From Sulfurovum indicum (GTDB lineage Bacteria > Campylobacterota > Campylobacteria > Campylobacterales > Sulfurovaceae): a stretch of 64,000 bases of DNA. A model generated the notes under the pieces. The model did not search any database. It saw nothing but the letters and a program-made list of their open reading frames with translations, and had not been told where the DNA came from. Each line of letters begins with the position of its first letter. The first letter of the stretch is position 1. Positions 33,775 through 42,956 of this stretch are shown here, piece by piece. The position numbers and the translations under genes are program-made. Where the stretch lies: positions 1,302,001 through 1,366,000 of the forward strand of contig NZ_CP063164.1 of NCBI RefSeq assembly GCF_014931715.1, given 5' to 3'.

Positions 33775-34853
33775 AAGAAAAGATAACTATAGGACCATTT
33801 CATCCGGAACTGGAAGAGTCTGTCTATTTTAAACTTGTTGCAGATGAGAACAGAACCGTAACACAAGTAGAGATCATCAATGGATTTATTCACAGAGGTA
33901 TGGAGTCTCTTGTAACACAAAAGAACTTTATGCAAAATCTTATTTTGACAGAAAGGGTCTGCTCTCTGTGTTCAAATAATCATCCCTTTGCCTATGCTCT
34001 GGCAGTGGAAAAAATTTCCGGGGTCAAAGTACCTCCACGTGCAGAAGCATTGAGAGTCATTGCCGATGAAGTAAAAAGAGTAGCCTCAGACCTCTTTAAT
34101 CTTGCAATGTTGACACATTTGGCCCATCATCATGAACTGATGAAAGATACGATGGATGCCAGAGAGCATATGCAGGATCTTAAAGAGATCATCTGGGGGA
34201 ACAGAATGGATATGAGCGCAAATCAACTTACCGGTGTCAAATATGATTTAAATGAGGAAAAAATTAAACTTGTTTTGGACACGATCGCCATTGTAGAGCC
34301 AAAAGTAAACGCTCTTCTGGAAAGATACGAAAATGATGAAAGCATAAGAGCCAAAACGATCGGTGTAGGTGTATTGCCCTATAAAGATGCTTTAGCACTT
34401 GGAGTAACCGGACCGGTAGCAAGAGGAAGCGGTATCAACAATGATGTACGAATCGTTGCCCCCTACTCTCTTTATGGTGAACTTAAACCGAAAGCTACTC
34501 TCAGAGACGGTTGTGATGTACACTCCAGAGCTATGGCACGGTTTGGAGATATTGTTGAGGCGATCAGAATGATAAAAGAGGTTGTAAGAAATCTTCCAGA
34601 AGGTGATACATATGTAGAGAAGAGACCGCATATTCCGGCAGGAGAAGCTGTTGTCAGAGTAGAAGCACCAAGAGGAGAGCTTATTTACTATCTCAAAACA
34701 GACGGTTCCCAAAAACCGGTAAGAATGAAATGGAAAGTCCCCACTTTTACAAACTGGGAAGCGTTAAAAGTGATGATCCTGGGTGACAAGGTAGACAATG
34801 TAACCATGATACTCAACAGTATTGACCCTTGTATATCCTGTACTGAAAGATAG
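33771..34853 (+). CDS. Group 4 [NiFe] hydrogenase large subunit (CooH/EchE-like)
   Basis: A 360-residue large subunit of the NuoD/HycE family. It retains both nickel motifs, RVCSLCSNNH (about residue 61) and C-terminal DPCISCTER, so it is a hydrogenase and not a complex I subunit. It ends directly after L2, so no protease processing is needed, as in CooH-type proteins. Start ATG 33771 overlaps the NuoC-like stop. Group 4 enzymes normally sit on a membrane arm (NuoH- and NuoL-like subunits), but none is encoded in this operon. Confidence 0.93.
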   Translation: MKEKITIGPFHPELEESVYFKLVADENRTVTQVEIINGFIHRGMESLVTQKNFMQNLILTERVCSLCSNNHPFAYALAVEKISGVKVPPRAEALRVIADEVKRVASDLFNLAMLTHLAHHHELMKDTMDAREHMQDLKEIIWGNRMDMSANQLTGVKYDLNEEKIKLVLDTIAIVEPKVNALLERYENDESIRAKTIGVGVLPYKDALALGVTGPVARGSGINNDVRIVAPYSLYGELKPKATLRDGCDVHSRAMARFGDIVEAIRMIKEVVRNLPEGDTYVEKRPHIPAGEAVVRVEAPRGELIYYLKTDGSQKPVRMKWKVPTFTNWEALKVMILGDKVDNVTMILNSIDPCISCTER

Positions 34854-34862
34854 GAGAGATGA

Positions 34863-35369
34863 ATGAGAAACAATAGATTTATATATGCTGACCCCGACAA
34901 GTGCATAGGCTGTATCAATTGTGAATTAGCCTGTTCTGCCAGCCATATGGGATTGGATATCGATACTGTTTACGAGATGGCATTAGGAGGTGAGACTATT
35001 GCACCTTCAAGAAACAGAGTGATCAAAGTAGAAGGCAAAACCGCTCCTATGCAGTGTATGCAGTGTCCTGATGCCCCCTGCCTTGAAGGGTGTCCTGTTG
35101 ATATCATCAGGTTTGAAGATAACTTTGTCAAATATTATGAAGATGACTGTATCGGCTGTCAAAGCTGTGATATGGTCTGTCCCTATGGTGCAGTCGTAAT
35201 GGCAGCCAACATAAAACCAGATGCTCCTGTAAGCCAGATGGTAGCACTTACATGTGACCTGTGCGGCGGTGAGAATGGGAAACAGGCCTGTATCTCCATA
35301 TGCCCTACGGATGCCATAAGCTTGATTGATTACAAACAATTTGAGCAGATACAGACTTTACGAAGATAA
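34863..35369 (+). CDS. Four-cluster ferredoxin (CooF/HycB/HydN-like)
   Basis: A 168-residue protein with four Cys-rich motifs: CIGCINCELAC near 14-24, CMQCPDAPCLEGCP near 65-78, CIGCQSCDMVCP near 97-108, and CDLCGG with CISICP near 126-142. This matches the four-[4Fe-4S] polyferredoxins that carry electrons to or from group 4 hydrogenases. It has no Tat signal or membrane segment, so it is cytoplasmic. GGAGAGATG-like spacing places a ribosome binding site upstream. It is probably the bridge between the hydrogenase core and the GltD-like flavoprotein. Confidence 0.9.
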   Translation: MRNNRFIYADPDKCIGCINCELACSASHMGLDIDTVYEMALGGETIAPSRNRVIKVEGKTAPMQCMQCPDAPCLEGCPVDIIRFEDNFVKYYEDDCIGCQSCDMVCPYGAVVMAANIKPDAPVSQMVALTCDLCGGENGKQACISICPTDAISLIDYKQFEQIQTLRR

Positions 35370-35374
35370 CGAAG

Positions 35375-35716
35375 ATGCATGAGTACTCTATTGTCCAATC
35401 GATGCTTGACCTTTGCGAGAAACATGCAAAGGACAGGAAGGTCGACAAGGTGGCTGTAAAGATCGGCAGGATGAGCGGCATAGAACCCCATTTCCTCAAA
35501 GAGAGTTTTGATGTATTCAAAGAAGAGACTGCCTGTGAAAGCGCAACGATGGAGATAGACATAATCGATATAACCATCGTTTGTAAAGATTGTGGGAAAG
35601 AAGCCGTCATTGACAGTTTTAACTTTTTCTGTCCTCATTGCAAGGGAGGGAATACAGAAGTTTTAACGGGGCAGGAGATGCATATAGACTATATAGAACT
35701 GAAGGAAGAAAAATGA
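35375..35716 (+). CDS. hypA: HypA nickel chaperone, second copy
   Basis: A 113-residue HypA starting MHEYS with two zinc CxxC motifs (CKDCG and CPHC, about 72-90). It is inside the group 4 operon, 5 bp after the ferredoxin gene, and overlaps the GltD-like gene by ATGA. It differs clearly in sequence from the hyp-operon copy. A dedicated HypA suggests that nickel insertion into the group 4 large subunit uses its own chaperone, as hycA/hybF-type divisions show elsewhere; this is inference. Confidence 0.94.
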   Translation: MHEYSIVQSMLDLCEKHAKDRKVDKVAVKIGRMSGIEPHFLKESFDVFKEETACESATMEIDIIDITIVCKDCGKEAVIDSFNFFCPHCKGGNTEVLTGQEMHIDYIELKEEK

Positions 35717-37143
35717 ATAAGAAAAAGCAGTATCTAAAAATTAAAAAAGAGACTCCTCGGAAGAGAGAAGCTGAACAAAGGGTAGTTGATTTCTATCCGA
35801 CATACCATCTATTTAGCAAAGAGGAGGCAGATACACAGTCACTAAGATGTATTAAGTGTCCTGTTGATCTGCTGAAAGGACTGGAGAGTGAGTTCAGCTT
35901 TTGCAGAACAGGCTGTCCATTGGAAAATAAAATTCCCATCTGGATAGAAAAAGTAAAAGAGGGAGACATAAAAGGGGCATTTGAAGCAAGCAATGAAATT
36001 TCTCCTTTCCCTGAAATTCTTGGAATGGTCTGTCCCCATGATGTACTTTGTCAAGGTGGATGTACCATAGCTAAAACAGAGAGCGGAAGTGTCTCTATCG
36101 GAGCCATAGAAGTCTATCTGAATGAACAGGCTTTTAAGATGGGACTTAAGCCTGACTATGGACAGAACAGACAGAAAAGCGGGAAAAGAGTTGCTGTTAT
36201 CGGAAGCGGACCTGCAGGTATGAGTTGTGCAACCTTTCTGCTTAGAGGCGGTGTTGAAGTAGATATGTTCGAAAAATCTGATAGACCTGGAGGCCTTCTT
36301 ACTTATGGTATTCCAAACTTTAAAATCAAAAAAGATGTGATCTTAAGACGATTTAATTGGATGCAGGAAGCTGGTATGAACCTCCATTTAAACAGCGATA
36401 TACAAAGCTCCGAACAACTTAAAAGAATGTTGGATGACTACGATGCTATTTTTGTAGGTATCGGTGCACCGAGCAGCAGAGGTGCCAGAATGAAAAATGA
36501 AGATGCACACGGTGTGTATCATGTTATGGATATCTTGAAACATGCGCAGAAAAGAGTCTTTGAAGACTTCTATGAAAGCATTTTGGAAAATAAGCATGTG
36601 GTAGTTATCGGAGGTGGTGACTCTGCTATGGATGCTGTAAGAACTTCCGTAAGAATGAAAGCAAAATCGGTTCGATGTGCCTACAGAAGGGACGAAGCAA
36701 ATATGCCCGGTTCTGTCAAAGAGGTCATTAATGCCAAAGAAGAGGGGGTGATTTTTGAATTTTATACTGCTCCCAAAGAGGTCATTATTGATAAAGGCAG
36801 ACATGTAAAAGGTTTGCTCTGCCAAAGAACTCAACTGGGAAAACCCGATGAAAGCGGGAGAAGAAAACTTGAAGTTATAGAAAATAGTGAGTTTACATTG
36901 GAGTGTGATGTAATTATATTGGCACTTGGTTTTGATAATGTAGAGTTTCCATGGTATGATGATGCACAGATCAATACCGGCAAATGGGGAGATATCATTG
37001 TAGATGATGAAAAAAGAACTTCAAATGCAAGAATTTATGCAGGAGGAGATGCGGTCAGAGGTGCAGATCTTGCGGTAACTGCTGCAGCAGATGGCAGAAA
37101 AGCCGCACTTGCTATGCTGAAAAAGTTCAATATCAATCTATAA
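35713..37143 (+). CDS. GltD-like NADPH-dependent FAD / iron-sulfur oxidoreductase
   Basis: A 476-residue protein of the glutamate synthase beta-subunit/NfnB family. The N-terminal Fer4_20-type domain has the Cys set CIKCP, CRTGCP, CPHDVLCQGGC (about 47-120). Then come the FAD loop GSGPAGMSCA (about 163), the NADPH loop GGGDSAMDAVRT (about 302) with the downstream RRD arginine pair favouring NADPH, and GGDAVRGADLAVTAAADG. No GltA large subunit is nearby. Start ATG 35713 is coupled to hypA2. In this operon it probably links NADP(H) to the group 4 hydrogenase through the ferredoxin. Confidence 0.92.
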   Translation: MNKKKQYLKIKKETPRKREAEQRVVDFYPTYHLFSKEEADTQSLRCIKCPVDLLKGLESEFSFCRTGCPLENKIPIWIEKVKEGDIKGAFEASNEISPFPEILGMVCPHDVLCQGGCTIAKTESGSVSIGAIEVYLNEQAFKMGLKPDYGQNRQKSGKRVAVIGSGPAGMSCATFLLRGGVEVDMFEKSDRPGGLLTYGIPNFKIKKDVILRRFNWMQEAGMNLHLNSDIQSSEQLKRMLDDYDAIFVGIGAPSSRGARMKNEDAHGVYHVMDILKHAQKRVFEDFYESILENKHVVVIGGGDSAMDAVRTSVRMKAKSVRCAYRRDEANMPGSVKEVINAKEEGVIFEFYTAPKEVIIDKGRHVKGLLCQRTQLGKPDESGRRKLEVIENSEFTLECDVIILALGFDNVEFPWYDDAQINTGKWGDIIVDDEKRTSNARIYAGGDAVRGADLAVTAAADGRKAALAMLKKFNINL

Positions 37144-37148
37144 TCTAC

Positions 37149-37162
37149 TGAACGACCATTCA
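37149..37162. promoter_or_regulatory. TetR-type operator before the small exported gene and tetR1
   Basis: TGAACGACCATTCA matches the local palindrome except for C at position 5. It is centred in a larger inverted repeat with arms CTACTGAA and TTCAGTAG (37145-37166). It lies 5 bp after the GltD-like stop, so it could also fold as an mRNA hairpin ending the operon, although no U-run follows. Autoregulation of tetR1 is the simplest reading. Confidence 0.5.
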
Positions 37163-37318
37163 GTAGACTTAAGAAAAACATATTTTATATTGATATACAA
37201 TATGGAAGTTACTTTTAATGTTCCATAATATATCCGAGAATTAGAAGCTGTCTATAAAAATAATTTAGGGAGAATTCATAGCTTTATTTTCTATCATATA
37301 CAAAGGAAAAAGGACAAG

Positions 37319-37543
37319 ATGAATAAATTATTGACAATTGCTCTGTTACTCTTGTATTTACCTATATTCTCAATAGCTTCTGAGACTCTGGGTAGGATGA
37401 ATGGACAAAATATTACAACTTATTTTCTTCTAAACGAACAGGCTAATCAAATAAAATTAAGTGATAAAAGATTAAGAGAATACTGTCTACTAAACCAATA
37501 TAGATATTTTAAAGTTTATCAGGAAAGAAATTTAAATATATGA
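37319..37543 (+). CDS. Small exported protein of unknown function
   Basis: A 74-residue protein with a Sec-type signal sequence (MNKLLTIALLLLYLPIFSIA, about 1-20). The mature part is short and polar with one Cys and no recognised domain. AAAGGAAAAAGGAC lies before the ATG. Its stop overlaps the tetR1 start by 4 bp (ATGA), so it is cotranscribed with that regulator. The function cannot be told from sequence. Confidence 0.6.
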   Translation: MNKLLTIALLLLYLPIFSIASETLGRMNGQNITTYFLLNEQANQIKLSDKRLREYCLLNQYRYFKVYQERNLNI

Positions 37544-38124
37544 GAAATAAATTCAAAAAAAAGAATACGATAATCCTGTCGGCATTAAAACTTTTTTCAA
37601 AAAAAGGTTTTTACAATACTACGATATCAGAAATTTCAAAAAACATGGGAGTCAGTGTAGGAAATATTTATAACTATTTTCCATCAAAGAACTCTTTGGC
37701 AAAAGCATCAATAACATTTGTTGCAAAAAAACTGGCTACTAATTTAAGATATATAAACAATCAAAATATATCTTCCCAAGAGAAGGTATATATGTTTGTC
37801 ATAAGTTACCTGAACTTTTTAAAAGAACACCCTGAAATGATAGATTATTTTTTCAGGGTCTACTTATCCAACAGAGAGGTTTTTTGTAAAGAAGAAGACT
37901 GCGGGTTCCAACTCGCAAAAGACTTTATTGATGAAATTGAAATACTTATAGACACGGGAACAGAAAACGGTGAATTCAAAAAACAGAATTTCTATGTCGG
38001 TTTTTCCTGTATTACCGGAATACTTGGAGGCATAACATTTTTAAATGGTGAAAAAGTTCTGGAAGATGACTTAAATATTTATGCCCGGGATCTGTCAACT
38101 GCTATTTGTAAGGCTTTATCATAA
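37540..38124 (+). CDS. TetR-family regulator 1
   Basis: A 194-residue TetR/AcrR protein. The N-terminal HTH (about 10-56) holds the recognition segment VSVGNIYNYFPSK. The ligand domain has Cys near the motif RVYLSNREVF (CKEEDC, about residues 112-117) and another in FSCITG, possible redox or metal contacts. It is a paralog of the regulator at 50443-51036, sharing the YLSNREVF stretch and recognition helix. It follows the group 4 hydrogenase operon. It is the likely ligand of the TGAAT-N4-ATTCA palindromes, alone or with its paralog. Confidence 0.88.
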   Translation: MRNKFKKKNTIILSALKLFSKKGFYNTTISEISKNMGVSVGNIYNYFPSKNSLAKASITFVAKKLATNLRYINNQNISSQEKVYMFVISYLNFLKEHPEMIDYFFRVYLSNREVFCKEEDCGFQLAKDFIDEIEILIDTGTENGEFKKQNFYVGFSCITGILGGITFLNGEKVLEDDLNIYARDLSTAICKALS

Positions 38125-38790
38125 AAGCCTATAACATATTAACCCACTCTTTATTGATCTAGACTGAAAGACTGTTAAAAACAAACATATCCACTGAAAA
38201 CCTGTAACACTCTAAAAACCCTACACCTGACTTCTGAATAAAATCAAAGAGTATCCTGAAAGCAAAACTGTTTTTATACTAAAAGAACTTTACGCACCCT
38301 TATTGAAAATACGCAAACAACTCTCTTACGGCTATTCATAAAACAGTTGACAAACGATTTATAAAATCAACTTTTCACCTCTTGTCTTTTCTCCCAAAGA
38401 CTCCAGTAGTACAATTATCCTTCAATACTAAATAAAGAGGAAAGCTTAAAGTGAATTACCATTCACTTTTTTAAAACTCTTTTAAAACTTCTTTGGTTAG
38501 CATAACAATATTATATATTTATAATAAGATGAAGTAGATATATTTTCAGGTTTTTATGATTATTTAATATACAGCCAGAAACAGGAAAAATTGATTTGTC
38601 CAAAACATGTTGCATGATTATCATCTTATGCATAACTACAGTCTTGTTTTTTGGTTGTATACTAAATAATTATTGATATCAGGATGAACAGTCATTACAA
38701 ACCTTCATGGTAATGAAAGTAATCTCACAGAACGGATCACCTGATATAGCAAAAGTCATCACAAAAATAAAATCACTGGAGACCAGCAGA
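38125..38790. other. Long non-coding stretch upstream of nrdD
   Basis: AT-rich, with no supported gene. It holds the palindrome at 38452-38465 (listed separately) and a TATACT hexamer (38658-38663) that may be the nrdD -10. An in-frame extension of nrdD up to 38707 has no ribosome binding site and no family similarity, so the gene is started at 38791. Confidence 0.5.
38452..38465. promoter_or_regulatory. TetR-type operator in the nrdD upstream region
   Basis: TGAATTACCATTCA is an exact TGAAT-N4-ATTCA match, with arms extending to 9 bp (AAAGTGAAT and ATTCACTTT). It lies about 340 bp upstream of nrdD and 327 bp after tetR1, so its target promoter is unclear. The anaerobic ribonucleotide reductase would fit a regulon of anaerobic functions. 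Confidence 0.6.
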
Positions 38791-40886
38791 ATGATAAAAA
38801 CAATTATAAAAAGAGACGGGAGTTCTCAGCGGTTCGTACCCTTCAAGATCGAAGATGCTATCAAAAAAGCATTTATGAGCGAAGCAAAAGAGTATGATAA
38901 AAGTGTCTTTAAAGAACTGATGGAGATGATAAGAGACAAAGAGGAGATCAGTGTCGAAGAGATCCAGGACCTGATAGAGAAAGTGCTCTATGAGCATCAG
39001 CATTTTGAAGTGATGAAATCCTTTATGCTCTATCGTCACCTGCACAAGATCCAGAGGGAGCAGATACTGGGTCTGAATGAAGATACCACCTATATCAACT
39101 CAACACAGACGGTGAAAGAGTATATAGACAAAGCAGACTGGAGGATCAATGCCAACTCCAATACAGGTTACTCCAATGCCGGACTTGTCAATAATACGGC
39201 AGGCAAGGTGATTGCCAACTTCTGGCTGGATGCGATCTACTCCAAAGAGGAGGGATATGCACACAGAGACGGAGACTACCATATCCATGATCTGGACTGC
39301 CTTACCGGATATTGTGCAGGGTGGAGTCTTCGTGTCCTTTTGGATGAGGGCTTTAACGGAGTCAGAGGCAGAGTTGAGAGCAGAGCGCCCAACCATTTCA
39401 GAGAGGCTCTGGGGCAGATGGCGAACTTTCTGGGGATTTTACAGAGTGAATGGGCCGGAGCACAGGCATTCTCCTCATTCGATACCTATCTGGCACCCTA
39501 TGTGTTCAAAGACAGGCTCTCATTTTCTGAGATCAAAAAAGCGATCAGAAGCTTTGTGTACAATCTCAATGTTCCGGCCAGATGGGGACAGAGTCCTTTT
39601 ACCAATATTACCATTGACTGGACAGTTCCTTCAGACCTGAAAGATCAGATACCCACAAGAGAGCAGAAGCATCTGTTCTCTGGCCTGGATGATGCAGTGT
39701 TGTGGGAGGAAGCAAAGCGCAGAGATGCGGATATTCACTCTTTGGAGAGTATGACCTACAGACACTTTCAGCCTGAAATGAATCTTATCAACAGAGCCTT
39801 CTATGAAGTGATGACCGAAGGTGACAGGAACGGACAGCCGTTTACTTTTCCCATTCCTACGGTAAATATCACCGAAGAGTTTGACTGGTATGGTGAAAAT
39901 ACCGATATCCTTTTTGAAAATACCGCCAAGATAGGATCTTCCTATTTTCAGAACTTTATAGGCAGTCAGTATGTAAGAGATGAAAACGGAGCACTTGTGC
40001 CTAATGAGGAGGCCTATAAGCCCGGGCATGTCAGAAGTATGTGCTGCAGGCTGCAGCTGGACCTTCGCGAACTTCTTAAAAGAGGCGGAGGTCTGTTCGG
40101 CAGTGCCGAAATGACGGGGAGTATCGGTGTGGTGACGATCAATATGGCACGATTGGATATCTCTATGCCGGTGATGAGGAGAAACTTATTGCAAAGCTTG
40201 GCAAACTCATGGAGTATGCCTACTCGACACTTGAGAAGAAAAGGATCTTCATTCAGGAGATGTATGACAGGGGACTTTACCCCTATACGGCAAGGTATCT
40301 TCCCGGGTTTAACAACCACTTCTCTACTATCGGTGTCAACGGGATGAATGAGATGATACGGAACTTCACCAATGACAGGCATACGATCACAGATGCATTT
40401 GGAAAAGAGATGGCACTGAGGATCCTGGATTTCATGCGGGATCAGCTCAAAGATTTCCAGGAGCGTTCAGGAAACCTCTATAACCTGGAAGCAACCCCTG
40501 CAGAGGGAACTACGTACCGTTTTGCCAGAGAAGATATCAAGAGGTATCCGGATATCATTCAGGCAGGGACCAGTGAGAACAACTACTATACCAACTCCTC
40601 TCAGATCCCTGTCTTTTACACCGATGATCCGTTTGAAGCATTGATGCTGCAGGATGATCTGCAGTGCAAGTATACAGGAGGAACAGTCATGCACCTCTAT
40701 ATGAGAGAGAAGCTAAGCTCTCCGGAAGCAGCCAGAAAACTGGTGAAAAATGTCATCAGCAACTTCAGGCTTCCCTATATCACTCTGACACCGACATTTT
40801 CCATCTGTGAAAAGCATGGTTATCTCTCGGGTGAGTATGAATACTGCCCCAAATGTGATGCAGAGATCCTGCAAAAGGCAAGTTGA
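38791..40886 (+). pseudogene. nrdD: Anaerobic ribonucleotide reductase NrdD, frameshifted, lacking its glycyl-radical end
   Basis: Class III ribonucleoside-triphosphate reductase, which makes dNTPs without oxygen. It starts MIKTIIKRDGSSQRF with an ATP-cone domain (to about 95), followed by the catalytic barrel. Frame is lost at about 40155: one missing G in TTGGATA would restore ARLGYLYAGDEEKL, and the protein continues in another frame from 40157 to 40886. The end keeps the zinc-site motifs SICEKHGY and CPKC but stops before the glycyl-radical domain, encoded separately at 41026-41199. The frameshift may be real or a sequencing error. ATG 38791 follows GGAGACC. Confidence 0.85.
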
Positions 40887-41025
40887 TGATCCGTGCAGGT
40901 GAAGGTCGATATAGTGTAATGTTGTATGCTTCAGGTCATGAGGCAGAAAAGGCATTTTCTGCAGGTAGTTGAAGAGATGCTTTGCTTCTCTTCACGGAGA
41001 TATATTTCATAAAAAAGGAGAAAAG

Positions 41026-41199
41026 ATGAATCAAAATAAAGTGCTTGAAAAATATAAAGCAGAGCGAACAAAATGTATAGTGTATACAAGAGTAATGGGT
41101 TACCACAGACCGGTTGAGAGTTTCAATACAGGTAAAAAAGGTGAGCACAGGGAGAGAAAGTTCTTTCTTGAAAAGGCATCACAGACCAATGCAGCATAA
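41026..41199 (+). CDS. Stand-alone NrdD glycyl-radical domain
   Basis: A 57-residue protein with its own start and a good ribosome binding site (AAAGGAG, 7-8 bp upstream). It holds CIVYTRVMGYHRPV followed by FNTGKKGE, the C-terminal glycyl-radical motif of NrdD; Gly25 would carry the radical. In most class III reductases this segment continues directly from the zinc domain. Here 139 bp with stops in all frames, including a GAAGAGA/TCTCTTC hairpin, separate them. It may work in trans, much as YfiD can replace the PFL radical domain. Its end overlaps nrdG by 11 bp. Confidence 0.8.
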   Translation: MNQNKVLEKYKAERTKCIVYTRVMGYHRPVESFNTGKKGEHRERKFFLEKASQTNAA

Positions 41200-41863
41200 G
41201 CCTCTGTATGATATTACTCCCTTCACGCTTCTGGATTATCCTGACCATCTGGCAGCCATTTTCTGGTTTGCCCGGTGCAATATGCGCTGTGTCTATTGCT
41301 ACAACCGGGATATTGTCTTTGGAGAAGGAGAGAGAAGCGAGGAGGAAGCAATAGCATTCTTAGAGAGCAGAACAGGCCTTCTTGAAGCGGTTGTTCTTTC
41401 CGGAGGAGAAGCCACACTCTATGAGGATCTGCCGGCATTCTGTAAAAAAATCAGGCAGTTAAAATTCAAGATTAAACTGGATACCAACGGTCTGAACCCG
41501 GAAATGATCCGCAGACTGGTTGAAGAGAATCTGGTTGACTATATCGCTCTTGATTACAAAGCACCCAAAGAGAGATATTACACTGTTACAAAAGATAAAC
41601 ATTTTGACCGTTTCTCAAAAACATTGAACTTCCTTATCAGTCAGGCATTCCCTTTTGAGGTAAGAACAACGGTGCATAATGATCTCTTAGGCGTGGAAGA
41701 GATCAACCGTATTATCAGAGATCTTGTAAAACGAGGCTATACCGGTACCTATTATCTGCAACCGTTTGTTTTTTCAGAGCATACAATAGGAAAGGTCAAG
41801 CCGGAACAAAGCTCTTTTGACCAATCACTGCTCTCTTCTGACCTGAAAGTGGTTTGGAGATGA
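41189..41863 (+). CDS. nrdG: NrdG-like radical SAM activase of NrdD
   Basis: A 224-residue radical SAM protein. The cluster motif C-x3-C-x2-C is in ARCNMRCVYCYN (about 28-39), followed by the SAM-binding VVLSGGEATL. It activates NrdD by forming the glycyl radical. Start ATG 41189 is chosen because family similarity begins there; it overlaps the glycyl-radical ORF by 11 bp, indicating coupled translation. The close coupling to the detached radical domain supports that domain being functional. Confidence 0.9.
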   Translation: MQHKPLYDITPFTLLDYPDHLAAIFWFARCNMRCVYCYNRDIVFGEGERSEEEAIAFLESRTGLLEAVVLSGGEATLYEDLPAFCKKIRQLKFKIKLDTNGLNPEMIRRLVEENLVDYIALDYKAPKERYYTVTKDKHFDRFSKTLNFLISQAFPFEVRTTVHNDLLGVEEINRIIRDLVKRGYTGTYYLQPFVFSEHTIGKVKPEQSSFDQSLLSSDLKVVWR

Positions 41864-41939
41864 GAGGTTCAAAAATACTTCTACTCCCCTTCCCCTATAA
41901 GTAATATGGTATATCTATCCACATAGTTTATTTCTGTTT

Positions 41940-42956
41940 TTATGAAAAGAGTCCTATGATCTTTGCCATATCAACCACTCTTTTGGCATATCCATATTCA
42001 TTATCCTGCCAAGCCGATATTCTAAGAAGGTTTTCCCCCGCTACATCTGTGAAAGGAAGATTGATAACTGCACTGTACGGATTTTGTATGTAGTTATCTG
42101 CCCCGCCCGGTGTATTTGTTATATCGAGTATATCTGCATATATCGATCTTACCTCCTCCTCAAAACGAAAATTGACCTCTTCTTTTGTATAGCGCCCATT
42201 CAGTTTGACAGTCAGATCATAAAGTGTCGCAGCAGGTATGGGGACCCGTATACTTTTAGCAGACATTCTACCCTTTAAGTGAGGGAAAAAACAAGCTGTT
42301 GCCTCAGCAGCACTACTTATAAGAGGAATAGTATTTTGTGTGGCAGATCTTGTTCTGCGTATATCCATGGAATAATGGCTGTTGTCAAGTAGATTTTGGT
42401 AGCTTGTATAGCTGTGATACATGTTCATTATCGCTCCCTGTATCCCAAAATATTTATCTACTATTTTAAATATTGGAACAATCGCATTGGCAGAGCAGCT
42501 TGAGTTTGAGACAATATATTCTCCTTCAAAAGTCTCATGATTCACACCATAGATATATGTAGGCATCGAGTCTGATGCAGGAGCGGAAACAAGCACCCTT
42601 TTTGCCCCATTCCTTATCAAAGGCAAATTAGCCTCTACCGTCAGGAACATCCCGCTGCACTGCAGCACAACATCCACATCAAGTGCTCCCAGATCCATCT
42701 TTTCCGGATTTGATTCGGAAAAAAGCTGCACTTTTCTTTCATCAATAAAAAGTACATCACCTTCTGTTTTTATACTATAGGGTAATGCAGGATAAAGAGA
42801 ATCATACTTTAAAAGATATGCCATCTGTTCATAGCTGTAGAGATCATTGATGCCAACCAACTCAAAACTGCTCTCTTTAAGTATAATACGTGCTGTGCTT
42901 CTCCCTATTCTTCCAAACCCATTGATAAAAACACGTATACGCTTCTTATTCATCAT
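41940..42956 (-). CDS. Divergent GAPDH-family dehydrogenase
   Basis: A 338-residue glyceraldehyde-3-phosphate dehydrogenase-like protein. NAD-binding INGFGRIGR (about 11-19), catalytic Cys in SNSSCSANAIVP (usual form SNASCTTN) and catalytic His in MYHSYTSYQ (usual form HAYTNDQ). The end keeps WQDNEYGYAKRV. The altered active-site surroundings suggest a second paralog or a different substrate, such as erythrose 4-phosphate. It is monocistronic on the minus strand between nrdG and psrC. No link to the hydrogenase genes is obvious. Confidence 0.85.
   Translation of the reverse strand: MMNKKRIRVFINGFGRIGRSTARIILKESSFELVGINDLYSYEQMAYLLKYDSLYPALPYSIKTEGDVLFIDERKVQLFSESNPEKMDLGALDVDVVLQCSGMFLTVEANLPLIRNGAKRVLVSAPASDSMPTYIYGVNHETFEGEYIVSNSSCSANAIVPIFKIVDKYFGIQGAIMNMYHSYTSYQNLLDNSHYSMDIRRTRSATQNTIPLISSAAEATACFFPHLKGRMSAKSIRVPIPAATLYDLTVKLNGRYTKEEVNFRFEEEVRSIYADILDITNTPGGADNYIQNPYSAVINLPFTDVAGENLLRISAWQDNEYGYAKRVVDMAKIIGLFS

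Noticed and set aside
33771-34853. Reading the large subunit as complex I NuoD
   Set aside because: Both CxxC nickel motifs (RVCSLC and DPCISC) are present; NuoD has lost them.
38685-38698. A further TetR-like site (TGAACAGTCATTAC) near nrdD
   Set aside because: It has three mismatches to the ten defined positions, which is not distinguishable from background.
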